A stretch of 42,210 nucleotides of DNA from CALARM01 sp964431735. GTDB taxonomy: Bacteria; Vulcanimicrobiota; SpSt-956; JAKJGF01. The notes under the pieces were generated by a model. It had not been told where the DNA came from and did not search any database. It saw nothing but the letters and a program-made list of their open reading frames with translations. The stretch is from positions 1 through 42,210 of the forward strand of contig CAYSLJ010000049.1 in assembly GCA_964431735.1 (NCBI GenBank), read 5' to 3'. The translations under genes were made by a program, and so were the position numbers. This document shows, piece after piece, positions 22,783 through 30,513 of the stretch (its first letter is position 1; every line of letters starts with the position of its first letter).

Positions 22783-22838
22783 TAGGATTAAGGAGATGAT
22801 ATTATGGAACAAAAAATAGATTTATTACTCAGTAAATT
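22734..22838 (+). repeat. Repeat copy 1: repressor 3' end plus leader
   Basis: The end of the repressor gene (22734-22776) recurs at 23573-23615 with one mismatch and in shortened form at 24024. The following leader and first codons of the next gene (22781-22838) recur unchanged at 23114-23171. Confidence 0.75.
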
Positions 22839-23115
22839 GGATAATTTAGAGAAAAATATGAATGAAAATTTCTCTCAGGTAAACACCAGGCTGGATAAAT
22901 TGGAAGAAGGTCAGGAGGCTTTAAAGAAAGATATTAAAAATTTATCTATCATAACCGGTGAATTTGCTACCAGATTTGACACTATAGACTCAGAAATAGT
23001 AGGAGTAAACAGAAAACTGGATAGGCTGTCCGCTAAACAAGATATATTCTCTGCTACTGTAAAAGAGCATGAACTGAGACTGGAAGACCTGGAATTTTCT
23101 CCTCCAGTTAAATAA
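22804..23115 (+). CDS. Coiled-coil cargo protein 1
   Basis: The 103-residue protein starts MEQKIDLLLSKLDNLEKNMN and is almost entirely coiled coil (NTRLDKLEEGQEALKKDIKN), ending EDLEFSPPVK. It has AAGGAGATG before the start and shares its first 15 codons and its leader with the next gene. Two more relatives are at 23137 and 24079. It may be an oligomerising accessory protein; no function is known. Confidence 0.65.
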   Translation: MEQKIDLLLSKLDNLEKNMNENFSQVNTRLDKLEEGQEALKKDIKNLSIITGEFATRFDTIDSEIVGVNRKLDRLSAKQDIFSATVKEHELRLEDLEFSPPVK

Positions 23116-23171
23116 TAGGATTAAGGAGATGATATTATGGAACAAAAAATAGATTTATTACTCAGTAAATT
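23114..23171 (+). repeat. Repeat copy 2: leader and first codons
   Basis: This 58-bp block is identical to 22781-22838 and includes the ribosome site and first codons of the coiled-coil gene. It marks a local gene duplication. Confidence 0.75.
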
Positions 23172-23559
23172 TGAAACAATGGAAACTAAATTCAATACAA
23201 TGGAGGAAAAGGTTAATAAGATTGATAGTATTGAGAAAGACCTTAAAGAATTCAAGCAGGAGGTAAAACAGGATATTAATGAATTAAAAGAAAACCAAAA
23301 AGAAATGAAAGGTCAGATTGACTATTTAACAAAAGAAACATTTAAAACCTCTGTCAAACTGGAAGATAAAATAGATAGAGGTATCCAGGGTTTAGATTTT
23401 AAACTTGATAATATATACATAAACACTGTAGGGATTGCAAAACAATTTACTGATACAACACAGCAAGAACTCCCTGTATTAAGGTCAAGGCAGATAGAAC
23501 ATTCTAACCAACTGGAAGACCATGAGGAAAGAATTTCTAAGCTGGAGGCTATTGAGTAA
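23137..23559 (+). CDS. Coiled-coil cargo protein 2
   Basis: The 140-residue paralogue of the preceding gene has the same N-terminus, then a longer coiled coil (FKQEVKQDINELKENQKEMK) and a similar end (QLEDHEERISKLEAIE). The central part has diverged, so duplication was followed by change. Function unknown. Confidence 0.62.
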   Translation: MEQKIDLLLSKFETMETKFNTMEEKVNKIDSIEKDLKEFKQEVKQDINELKENQKEMKGQIDYLTKETFKTSVKLEDKIDRGIQGLDFKLDNIYINTVGIAKQFTDTTQQELPVLRSRQIEHSNQLEDHEERISKLEAIE

Positions 23560-23572
23560 ATTAAACAAAAAG

Positions 23573-23615
23573 TGAGAGCTACAGAATAGAGGGTATAGCA
23601 GTTAAGTGGGGGATG
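23573..23615 (+). repeat. Repeat copy 3: repressor 3' end ahead of hicA
   Basis: This 43-bp block copies the last codons of the repressor gene with one mismatch. It lies out of the repressor frame, directly upstream of the hicA start, and supplies its leader. Confidence 0.75.
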
Positions 23616-23617
23616 CT

Positions 23618-23812
23618 GTGAAAATTCGTGATATAATAAAATTAATAGAAAAAGACGGATGGTACAAGGTATCTCAGGAAGGAAGCCATAGACAGTATAA
23701 ACACTCACAGAAAAAAGGCCGGGTAACAATAGCGGGCCATCCGGGAGATGATATTCCTATAGGAACGCTTAACAGCGTATTGAAAATGGCAGGTTTAAAG
23801 AAAGGGAAGTGA
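23618..23812 (+). CDS. hicA: HicA toxin (mRNA interferase)
   Basis: The 64-residue protein (MKIRDIIKLIEKDGWYKVSQ, then EGSHRQYKHSQKKG) has the HicA fold pattern with the catalytic His in GSHRQYKH and a PGDDIPIGTLNSVLKMAGL end. HicA cleaves mRNA and is neutralised by HicB. I chose GTG 23618 because HicA proteins start here; a longer frame reads into the repeat. hicB follows after 4 bp. Confidence 0.85.
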   Translation: MKIRDIIKLIEKDGWYKVSQEGSHRQYKHSQKKGRVTIAGHPGDDIPIGTLNSVLKMAGLKKGK

Positions 23813-23816
23813 TAAT

Positions 23817-24023
23817 ATGCAATATTTGGCTATAATTGAAAAATCAGAAAATAATTATTCTGCGTATTTACCAGATGTTCCCGGATGTATAGCTACAGGT
23901 AAAACAATAGAAGAAGTCAAGATTTCCATAAAAAAAGCATTGGAAATACATTTAAAAGGCCTGGAAGAAGATGGAGAATTACCGCCCTTGTCTATATCTG
24001 AAGCTGAATATGTTGCAATTTAA
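23817..24023 (+). CDS. hicB: HicB antitoxin
   Basis: The 68-residue protein (MQYLAIIEKSENNYSAYLPD, then VPGCIATGKTIEEV and ALEIHLKGLEEDGELPP) is a short HicB with the partial RNase H-like fold that binds HicA. It lacks a clear C-terminal DNA-binding extension, so it may not regulate the operon by itself. AAGTGATAAT lies before the start, and it is coupled to hicA. Confidence 0.85.
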   Translation: MQYLAIIEKSENNYSAYLPDVPGCIATGKTIEEVKISIKKALEIHLKGLEEDGELPPLSISEAEYVAI

Positions 24024-24078
24024 AATAGAGGGTATAGCGGTTAAGTGGGGAATGTTATAGATTAGGGAGATGATAAAT
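24023..24078 (+). repeat. Repeat copy 4: degenerate repressor end plus leader
   Basis: A shortened, slightly diverged copy of the repressor 3' end (AATAGAGGGTATAGC, then a G for A) joined to a leader with GGGAGATGAT, ahead of the fourth coiled-coil gene. Confidence 0.65.
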
Positions 24079-24369
24079 ATGGAAGAGATGTTAAAACAGA
24101 TATTAAGCAAGCTGGATGCAATGGATAAAGAAAATAAGGAATTTAGAGAAGAAGTTAATCAAAGATTTAACCAGGTGGATGAAAGGTTTAATCAGATAGA
24201 TGCAAAATTACATGACCTGGATAATAGGTCTGAAATATTATTATCCGATATACAGGGAGTAAGTAAAAAATTAGACAGGCAGATAGCTTCTTCCCGTTCT
24301 AATTCGGTAAAACTCAGGGAACTGGAAATGCGTGTGGAAGATCTGGAAGTTTCCCCTCCGGTAAAATAA
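24079..24369 (+). CDS. Coiled-coil cargo protein 3
   Basis: The 96-residue protein starts MEEMLKQILSKLDAMDKENK by alignment with its paralogues, and ends EDLEVSPPVK like cargo protein 1. It is coiled coil throughout (QRFNQVDERFNQIDAKLHDL). It is the last gene before a strong terminator. Function unknown. Confidence 0.62.
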   Translation: MEEMLKQILSKLDAMDKENKEFREEVNQRFNQVDERFNQIDAKLHDLDNRSEILLSDIQGVSKKLDRQIASSRSNSVKLRELEMRVEDLEVSPPVK

Positions 24370-24377
24370 ATAAAAAA

Positions 24378-24401
24378 GCCTATCAACCTTACCCGATAGG
24401 C
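24378..24401. terminator. Bidirectional terminator closing the lysogeny operon
   Basis: GCCTATC and GATAGGC form a stem with a 10-nt loop; it is followed by CTTTTCTTTCTTATTTTTT on the plus strand and by a T-run on the minus strand, where it would end the convergent small gene. Confidence 0.8.
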
Positions 24402-24411
24402 CTTTTCTTTC

Positions 24412-24576
24412 TTATTTTTTATTTATTTCTCCTTCCTCCTCTTTTCTTCGCGCATCATAACCACATTTAAACCCAGTAAAAAAGCAAATCTTTCCAAAAT
24501 CTTTAATAATTTCTTCGCCCTGGACAGCTACGCCAAAAATTTGACAAAATAACTCATCCGCAGAAAACTTAAGCAT
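24412..24576 (-). CDS. Small protein of unknown function, 54 residues
   Basis: From ATG 24576, behind AAAGGATTCTTGAAG, the frame encodes MLKFSADELFCQIFGVAVQG, then EEIIKDFGKICFFTGFKCGY and a basic tail. Its stop abuts the bidirectional terminator, as expected for a convergent gene. No family recognised. Confidence 0.5.
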   Translation of the reverse strand: MLKFSADELFCQIFGVAVQGEEIIKDFGKICFFTGFKCGYDARRKEEEGEINKK

Positions 24577-24609
24577 CTTCAAGAATCCTTTCTTTTTTGA
24601 TTTTTTTTA

Positions 24610-24660
24610 TGATATAATATTTTTACGATTAATAAGGGACGCCCCTTTAAGGTGTCCTTT
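24610..24660 (+). ncRNA. Short transcription unit: extended -10 promoter and terminator
   Basis: TGATATAAT (24610-24618) is an extended -10 promoter. About 25 bp later lies GGACGCC with GGTGTCC (one G-U pair) followed by TTTTCT, a terminator. The transcript would be only about 40 nt, with no frame. It may be a small RNA or a remnant leader. Confidence 0.35.
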
Positions 24661-24692
24661 TCTATTTTCCTCCTTTCTTTTTCCTTCCAGTA

Positions 24693-24795
24693 TGATATAA
24701 TTAAAACAAAGAATAATTAAATAATTAAACGAGGGACGCCTCGACGTCTGGGTTTCAAGCAAGACGGTCAGAGTGCGATCCCTCTCCTCTTATTA
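24693..24795 (+). ncRNA. Putative small structured RNA
   Basis: A second TGATATAAT promoter (24693-24701) precedes a compact fold: outer stem GAGGGA (24731-24736) with TCCCTC (24779-24784), inner stem GAC-GTCT with AGAC-GTC (24743-24769). T-rich sequence follows. The AGGGACGCC segment repeats from the unit just upstream. No credible protein frame is seen. Confidence 0.4.
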
Positions 24796-25078
24796 TATAT
24801 GAAATTTTACTTAAGAGATATAACTTTAAAAATCTCTCGTAAAAATTATATCATGCGCTTTCAACTTTTTACGATTATAGTTCTTTTGTCGTAATAATGC
24901 GTAAAGGAACTATCTTTTCTTTACTGTGAATTTCTTTTTCTTTACAATGAAACTATTGCTATTACTGATTTAAATTAATCATTGTGCTTATTTACACTGA
25001 ACAAAATTTATACATACTAAGCATTTTACGTTTTGACTTAAATTTAAAAAAGTTTTATAATTTTTTTACCGTTTAAAA

Positions 25079-25268
25079 TTGACAAAACTGTTTTTATTTG
25101 TTATAAATAAAATTAGTAATGTAATTGAAATGAACGAATTTTCAATTTTTAAATATAGCTCTGTAAGAGTTGGTAGCTCTTCGGAGCTATCTACATTTTA
25201 TTATGTAGCTTTACCTTTTCTTCCGGATTTAAAAAATAAAAAAAGCTGAGCAAAATCAGCTTTTCTTT
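25079..25268 (+). ncRNA. Putative regulatory RNA with strong promoter and terminator
   Basis: TTGACA (25079-25084) and TATAAA (25102-25107), 17 bp apart, form a strong promoter. The predicted ~155-nt transcript has a stable UUCG-tetraloop hairpin (GGTAGCTC with GAGCTATC, 25172-25191) and ends at AAAAGCTGA with TCAGCTTTT (25241-25264) plus T-run. A 39-codon frame from ATG 25130 (MNEFSIFKYSSVRVG) lacks a ribosome site, so RNA function is more likely. Confidence 0.5.
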
Positions 25269-25370
25269 ATGTGATGGTTATGTGATTTTCCTTATTGACT
25301 ATTAACCTTTAAAGATATATATTAAGCATGGAAGGGAAAATTATAAAATTATAGAATAGAGGTTGGTATT

Positions 25371-25613
25371 ATGATAAAAATTAAAGCTATTGACAATAAT
25401 ACTCCTCAGAAAAAAACAAGAAAAGGTTTATATGCTTCTTTAAAGCTACTTAGATTATTACATAAAAATTCTTTACTTGAGGAAGACGATTATTTATATT
25501 ATTCTCAACATATTGTTTCTATATATTTACAACAGCGATTAGAGAAACCTTTTGATCGATTTCAGAAATCAATAAAAAATCAATTAGTAATGCCGGAAAT
25601 TCAATATGAGTAA
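25371..25613 (+). CDS. Small protein of unknown function, lysogeny flank
   Basis: The 80-residue protein has a basic N-terminus (MIKIKAIDNNTPQKKTRKGL) and a helical body (SLKLLRLLHKNSLLEEDDYL, then SQHIVSIYLQQRLEKPF). AGAGGTTGG precedes the ATG. It overlaps the next gene by 8 bp, so the pair is an operon, likely expressed in the lysogen. No family recognised. Confidence 0.6.
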   Translation: MIKIKAIDNNTPQKKTRKGLYASLKLLRLLHKNSLLEEDDYLYYSQHIVSIYLQQRLEKPFDRFQKSIKNQLVMPEIQYE

Positions 25614-26259
25614 TGAAGATAATAATTCAATAGAGCAAAATAAATCTGTAAAATCTACAGAAGAAATAAAACAACAAGCTGTAGATAAAACCATAGCGCC
25701 GGTTCCAGTGGCAGCAAATCAATCTCAAGTTGTGATACCTGCAGAAATATTAAAACAGGTAAACCAGGCCCCTCCAGAAATTAAAAATTTAATAAATCAG
25801 CTTATAAGTAGTCCACCTATTCAAGGGCAACTTACAATATCAGGTAGAAGATCTGAAAGAATTCTTGTTCCACAAACACAGCAACCTCAATCTATTTCAA
25901 TTAATCCCATTTCGCTTACTCCTCAACATATCGATAAATTAATAGATAATGGCAACAAAGAAGATCAAAGGCAGTATGAATTAGCTTCAAAAGAAATAGA
26001 AGTAAATAAAGAATTAAATTTGAAAAATTTTGAAATTCTCAAGCAAGATGGTAAAGAAAATAGAATATTTATAGGAATAATAACAGCCATTATACTTACA
26101 TTTATTATAATAATTTTATATATATCTGGTGTTAATAATTATGTTGCAGTAAAAGAAATAATTCTCGGAATAATTGCTCTAGTGGCAACATGGTTTGCTG
26201 GAAATCGTGATTGGAGATATAAGGAGCAACAAAAAATAAACTCAGATAATAAAGAATAA
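25606..26259 (+). CDS. Membrane protein with two C-terminal helices, lysogeny flank
   Basis: The 217-residue protein has a Gln/Pro-rich soluble N-terminal region, a charged helix (120-150), then two membrane spans (about 153-174, FIGIITAIILTFIIIILYI; and 181-198, AVKEIILGIIALVATWFAG). It ends in a short charged tail. Prophage membrane proteins at this place, between the lysogeny operon and integrase, are often exclusion or conversion factors; this is inference. Confidence 0.6.
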   Translation: MSNEDNNSIEQNKSVKSTEEIKQQAVDKTIAPVPVAANQSQVVIPAEILKQVNQAPPEIKNLINQLISSPPIQGQLTISGRRSERILVPQTQQPQSISINPISLTPQHIDKLIDNGNKEDQRQYELASKEIEVNKELNLKNFEILKQDGKENRIFIGIITAIILTFIIIILYISGVNNYVAVKEIILGIIALVATWFAGNRDWRYKEQQKINSDNKE

Positions 26260-26278
26260 ATCTGTGCACAATAAAAAG

Positions 26279-26302
26279 AGCCCCGGGATTTCTCTCGGGG
26301 CT
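26279..26302 (+). terminator. Terminator before the integrase gene
   Basis: AGCCCCG and CGGGGCT form a GC-rich stem, extended by further pairs, then TTTCAGTTTTTA. It ends the two-gene lysogeny operon. Confidence 0.75.
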
Positions 26303-26321
26303 TTCAGTTTTTACGCTAAAA

Positions 26322-26330
26322 TGATATAAT
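26322..26330 (+). promoter_or_regulatory. Extended -10 promoter of the integrase gene
   Basis: TGATATAAT lies 18 bp before the integrase ATG, matching the TGATATAAT at 24610, 24693 and (minus strand) 24844. AAGGTGAAG is the ribosome site. There is no good -35, as usual for extended -10 promoters. Confidence 0.55.
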
Positions 26331-26348
26331 ATTTTAAGGTGAAGTAAC

Positions 26349-27749
26349 ATGAAGCGCGTGGCTATCTACATCAGGGTCAGCACTCAGGAACAAGAAGAAA
26401 ACTATAGTATTCCGGCCCAGAAAGAAAAACTTATAAATTACTGCAAAGTAAGGGACTGGGTAACTTCAGAGGTTTTTGTTGATCCTGGATTCAGCGGTGC
26501 AAATCTTCAAAGACCAGCCATCCAGAAGCTCATTCAGAATATTAAAAATTTCGACATAGTTCTTGTTTACCGGCTGGATAGATTGAGCCGTTCTCAGAAA
26601 GATACACTATATTTAATAGAAGATGTTTTCCTGAAGAATTCGGTAGATTTTATTTCTATTAATGAAAGTTTTGATACCAGCACGCCTTTCGGGAAAGCCA
26701 GCGTAGGGATACTCTCTGTGTTTGCGCAACTGGAAAGAGAAACTATCAGGGAGAGATCCAGGATGGGGAGAAGAGAGAGAGCAAAAGAAGGACTGTTTCA
26801 CGGGGGAGGTTTTTCACCTATTGGATATGATTATATTGATGGCAGACTCGTTATTAATGAGTTCGAGGCATTGCAAATAAAAGAGATTTTTAATCTCTAC
26901 CTTCAGGGACACGGGGCAGACAAAATACTGGAAACTTTAAATAAAAAAGGATATAAGCATAAATACGGAACCTGGCATAATAGAGGCACTATTAAAAGAA
27001 TTTTAGACAATCCTCTGTATACAGGTAAAATCTCAAGAGAATTTCCTGGGCTCCATCTTCCTCTTATTTCAGAAGAGGAATTTTCTCAAGCGCAGGCAAT
27101 TTGCAAGGGGAAAAGAGATCTAAGCAGGCAATATTTTCAGTATTCAGAGCTCCTATCCGGATTGATTTTTTGCGGAAACTGCGGAGCCAGGTACTACGTG
27201 CAAAAAGCACGACAATATAAGTATTACAAGTGCTATTCCAGGGGAAAAATAAATAAAGAAATGATAAAAGATCCTGACTGCATGGGAAAAATAATCAGGG
27301 TTGAGGAATTAAATTCTTTAATAGAAGACGAAATTTTAAAGATTAGTCTTGACAGGGAATTAATAGATAGTATAATTCCTAAAGAAAAATCGGAGCCGAA
27401 TAAAAATAAAAGAAAAATAATAGAAAAAGAAATTAATTCCATTAATAAACAGATAAATAAATTATTAGACTTATATCAGATAGATTCTATTCCTTTGACT
27501 GAATTAAACGGAAGGATTTCCGCTTTGACCTCCCGGAAACAAAGTCTCGAGCAACAAGCAAAAGAAATAAAAAACTGCAATCAAGTCAACTCAAAAAGCA
27601 GAGAAGAGACATTGCGTATATTAAAAAATTTCTCTCTTCTATGGAAGAAGGCTTCTTTCGAAGACAAGAGAAATATACTTGGAGTGTTAATTAATAAAAT
27701 TATTATTAATGAAAAGATATTTATAGATTGGAGTTTTCTTGAAAGTTAA
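26349..27749 (+). CDS. int: Large serine recombinase (phage integrase)
   Basis: The 466-residue protein has the resolvase catalytic domain (AIYIRVSTQEQEENYSIPAQ, with the nucleophile Ser11; YRLDRLSRSQKDTLY), a recombinase domain (FSPIGYDYIDGRLV), a zinc ribbon (IFCGNCGARYY, then KCYSRGK) and a C-terminal coiled coil. It integrates and, with a directionality factor, excises the phage by a two-base crossover. It is the last prophage gene; host ecfA starts 17 bp after its stop. Confidence 0.93.
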   Translation: MKRVAIYIRVSTQEQEENYSIPAQKEKLINYCKVRDWVTSEVFVDPGFSGANLQRPAIQKLIQNIKNFDIVLVYRLDRLSRSQKDTLYLIEDVFLKNSVDFISINESFDTSTPFGKASVGILSVFAQLERETIRERSRMGRRERAKEGLFHGGGFSPIGYDYIDGRLVINEFEALQIKEIFNLYLQGHGADKILETLNKKGYKHKYGTWHNRGTIKRILDNPLYTGKISREFPGLHLPLISEEEFSQAQAICKGKRDLSRQYFQYSELLSGLIFCGNCGARYYVQKARQYKYYKCYSRGKINKEMIKDPDCMGKIIRVEELNSLIEDEILKISLDRELIDSIIPKEKSEPNKNKRKIIEKEINSINKQINKLLDLYQIDSIPLTELNGRISALTSRKQSLEQQAKEIKNCNQVNSKSREETLRILKNFSLLWKKASFEDKRNILGVLINKIIINEKIFIDWSFLES

Positions 27750-27757
27750 CTGTTAAC
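27745..27757. other. Candidate attachment-site core at the prophage/host border
   Basis: GTTAAC-T-GTTAAC, a 13-bp palindrome, overlaps the integrase stop codon and ends 9 bp before the ecfA start. Serine-integrase attachment sites are short imperfect dyads next to int. The other prophage end is not in the window, so the duplication cannot be checked. Confidence 0.4.
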
Positions 27758-27766
27758 TAAATCGTT

Positions 27767-28630
27767 ATGTCCATTAAAATAGAAAATCTTTATTACACCT
27801 ATCTGAAAGATACTCCTTTTCAGGTTGAAGCCCTCAGTGGTATTAATCTTGAAATAAAAAAAGGAGAATTTATCGGTCTTGCAGGTCATACGGGATGCGG
27901 TAAATCTACGTTGATTCAGCATTTCAACGGCTTATTGAAACCTTCTTCAGGAAAAGTCTTTGTTGATGGAACAGATATTTTTGCAAAAAAGGTGAATATG
28001 CAAAAAATTCGCGCCCTTGTAGGACTCCTTTTTCAATATCCAGAACATCAGTTATTTGAAGAAACAGTTTATGAAGATATTGCTTTCGGACCAAAAAATT
28101 TCGGTGTTCCCGATAAAGATATAGAAGGAAGAGTAAAGCATGCTATGGCATCTGCCGGTATGTCTTTTGAAGAGCTTAAAGACCGGTCTCCTTTTACGTT
28201 AAGCGGCGGAGAAAAAAGGAAAACTGCCATTGCAGGAGTACTTGCAACAGAACCTGAATATATTATTCTTGACGAACCTACGGCAGGTCTTGATCCTGAA
28301 AGCCGGGATAACATACTTGCAGGTATTAAAGAATTACATACAAAATATAAGAAAACTGTTATACTTGTCACACATGATATGAACCAGGTAGCTCTTCTCT
28401 GTGACAGGGTTTTTATTATGGAAAAAGGCAGAATTGTACTTCAGGGTAATTTGAATGAAGTTTTTTCACAGGTTGAAGCTCTTGAGAATTACAGCCTCGA
28501 TATACCTCAGATTACCCGTCTTATGCACAGGCTGAAAGAAAAAGGACTTTCTGTAAATACTGAGATTTATACAGTGGAAGAGGCATTAAAAGAGATCAAG
28601 AAAATTAAAGGTGGGAAGCGTAATGCATAA
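27767..28630 (+). CDS. ecfA2: ECF transporter ATPase (EcfA-type)
   Basis: The 287-residue ABC ATPase has Walker A GHTGCGKST (40-48), Q-loop FQYPEHQLFEETV, signature LSGGEKRK, Walker B YIILDEPTAGLDP and switch His in VTHD. The FQYPEHQLFEET segment is typical of energy-coupling factor ATPases for vitamin and metal uptake. ecfT follows. A first EcfA, normally just upstream, would be beyond the prophage. There is no ribosome site before the ATG, as if integration replaced its leader. Confidence 0.9.
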   Translation: MSIKIENLYYTYLKDTPFQVEALSGINLEIKKGEFIGLAGHTGCGKSTLIQHFNGLLKPSSGKVFVDGTDIFAKKVNMQKIRALVGLLFQYPEHQLFEETVYEDIAFGPKNFGVPDKDIEGRVKHAMASAGMSFEELKDRSPFTLSGGEKRKTAIAGVLATEPEYIILDEPTAGLDPESRDNILAGIKELHTKYKKTVILVTHDMNQVALLCDRVFIMEKGRIVLQGNLNEVFSQVEALENYSLDIPQITRLMHRLKEKGLSVNTEIYTVEEALKEIKKIKGGKRNA

Positions 28631-28631
28631 C

Positions 28632-28795
28632 ACGTCACGCATAACGGGTCTAATCACGCGTCACGCGTCACGNNNNNNNNNNNNNNNNNNNNNNNNNNNN
28701 NNNNNNNNNNNNNNNNNNNNNNNNNNNNNNNNNNNNNNNNNNNNNNNNNNNNNNNNNNNNNNNNNNNNNNNNTCACGCGTCACGCGTCACGTACA
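28632..28795. repeat. Heptad repeats around a 100-N assembly gap
   Basis: Tandem CACGCGT units run to 28672, then exactly 100 N (28673-28772), then the same units continue to 28791. The assembly evidently broke in a longer repeat array. True length is unknown. Confidence 0.85.
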
Positions 28796-28798
28796 AAT

Positions 28799-29635
28799 AT
28801 GGAAATATTAAAATCTGTCATAATAGGCCAGTATATACCGGGAAAATCCTTTATTCATCGTCTTGACCCCAGGGTAAAAATTGTTATGCTTATAATTATG
28901 ATTGTTTTTATTTTTACCATAAAAAACCTGGCTGTTTACGGACTTGCTTTTTTCTTTGTTTTTTTTGTTATCGTCTGTGCCAGAATTTCTCCATTATTTG
29001 TTCTGAAAAGCCTGAGACCGATTTTATTATTTATTTTTATTACTTTTGTTTTCAACCTTTTTATGCTGCCGGGAGAGATTTTATGGAAATGGTATTTCCT
29101 GCAGATAAGTAAAGAAGGACTCGAATTAAGCATACAGATGTCATGTCGTATCGTACTTCTTATATTGCTTTCTTCTTTACTCACTTTTACGACTTCACCT
29201 ATTGAACTTACAGACGGTATTGAATATTTACTTGCTCCTCTTTCAAGAGCAGGTTTCCCTTCTCATGAACTTGCAATGATGATGACAATCGCATTGAGAT
29301 TTATACCCACTCTGATGGAAGAAACGGAAAAAATAATAAAGGCACAGCTTGCCAGAGGAGCAGATTTTCAGAGCGGCAGCATGGTTAAAAGAGTAAAAAA
29401 CCTTATACCTGTATTTGTTCCTCTTTTTATAAGCGCTTTTCGGAGAGCAGATGAACTTGCTCTCGCCATGGAATCCCGCTGTTACAGAGGCGGAAAATAC
29501 AGAACTCATATGAAGGAATTGAAGATAACTGCAAATGATGTAATTGCAATATTTCTACTGATCTTATTTGTTGCAGGAGTGGAATATGTTCAGTTTTTCG
29601 GCGGCTTGAAGATTTATAGTCTCCTTTTTAGATAA
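28799..29635 (+). CDS. ecfT: ECF transporter transmembrane protein
   Basis: The 278-residue protein has five or six hydrophobic spans (e.g. IVMLIIMIVFIFTI near 30) and the two cytoplasmic ARG-type motifs of EcfT, AQLARGADFQ and AMESRCYRGG, which couple to the ATPases. It starts right after the heptad array, without a clear ribosome site. Confidence 0.9.
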   Translation: MEILKSVIIGQYIPGKSFIHRLDPRVKIVMLIIMIVFIFTIKNLAVYGLAFFFVFFVIVCARISPLFVLKSLRPILLFIFITFVFNLFMLPGEILWKWYFLQISKEGLELSIQMSCRIVLLILLSSLLTFTTSPIELTDGIEYLLAPLSRAGFPSHELAMMMTIALRFIPTLMEETEKIIKAQLARGADFQSGSMVKRVKNLIPVFVPLFISAFRRADELALAMESRCYRGGKYRTHMKELKITANDVIAIFLLILFVAGVEYVQFFGGLKIYSLLFR

Positions 29636-29654
29636 GACAGGGGGAGCGGTAAGA

Positions 29655-30395
29655 TTGGAAAAAAATGTTAAACTCATAATAGAATATGACGGCACTGATT
29701 ACTATGGTTTTCAAATACAGCCTGAAGGCAGGACTGTTCAGGGTGAGATAGAAAGGTCTCTTTCAGTAATATTTCAGAAACCGGTAAAGATTTACGGTGC
29801 AGGACGTACAGATGCAGGAGTTCATGCAGCAGGGCAGGTTATCAATTTTAAACACGCTACAGAAAGGACTGTTGAACAGATACAGAGGGCTTTAAACGGA
29901 CTTCTTCCACCTGATATAGCCGTTAAATCTGTCGAAGAGATGGATGAGAATTTCCATGCCCGTTACAGTGCAAAAAGAAGAAGATATAAATATCAGATAT
30001 TGAATCGTCCTTACAGGGGAGTGTTTTTAAGAAATTTTGCCTTTTTTTATCCCTATTATCTGAATGTGGAACTTATGGACGAAATATGTAAAATATTTAC
30101 GGGAACTCATGATTTCACCTCTTTTAAAGCAAGTTCAAAAGAAGTGAAAAGTAATATTCGTACAATTTTTTTATTCCGTTGCTATCGTTCCGAAGATCTG
30201 GTAATATTTGAAATAGAAGCAGATGGTTTTCTTCATATGATGGTCAGAATTCTTACAGGAACGATAATTCAGGCCGGAAGAGGGAGATTTTCTCCGGAGA
30301 AAATCCGTCACATACTGGAAGCAAAAGACAGGAGACAGGCAGGCCCCACACTGCCACCTCAAGGATTGTCTCTTGTGGAAGTGAAATATGAGTGA
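29655..30395 (+). CDS. truA: tRNA pseudouridine(38-40) synthase
   Basis: The 246-residue enzyme carries the catalytic GAGRTDAGVHA (Asp53), YDGTDYYGFQIQP near the start, and HMMVRILTGTIIQAGRG near the end. It makes pseudouridine in the anticodon arm of tRNAs. TTG start with GGGGGAG about 11 nt upstream. The order ecfA-ecfT-truA is common next to ribosomal protein operons. Confidence 0.95.
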   Translation: MEKNVKLIIEYDGTDYYGFQIQPEGRTVQGEIERSLSVIFQKPVKIYGAGRTDAGVHAAGQVINFKHATERTVEQIQRALNGLLPPDIAVKSVEEMDENFHARYSAKRRRYKYQILNRPYRGVFLRNFAFFYPYYLNVELMDEICKIFTGTHDFTSFKASSKEVKSNIRTIFLFRCYRSEDLVIFEIEADGFLHMMVRILTGTIIQAGRGRFSPEKIRHILEAKDRRQAGPTLPPQGLSLVEVKYE

Positions 30396-30403
30396 AAAGT
30401 GAA

Positions 30404-30495
30404 GATTAGTGAGTCGTGAGTCGTGAGTGGTGAGTCGTGAATGGCAGTAACCAGGGTAATTCTACGCGTTACGCGTTACGCGTCACGCGTCACGA
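30404..30495. repeat. Two heptad arrays (GTGAGTC and ACGCGTY types)
   Basis: GTGAGTC-type units (30407-30442) are followed, after a short spacer, by ACGCGTT and ACGCGTC units (30463-30494). Both have a 7-bp period. Confidence 0.75.
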
Positions 30496-30513
30496 AATGA
30501 AGGGAGTATATTA

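Noticed and set aside
24700..24800. tRNA-like fold as prophage attachment site
   Set aside because: No cloverleaf, anticodon arm or TTC loop could be drawn; treated as a possible small RNA.
28611..28811. Frame running across the N gap
   Set aside because: It is made of ambiguous bases and heptad repeats and overlaps the ecfA end and ecfT start.
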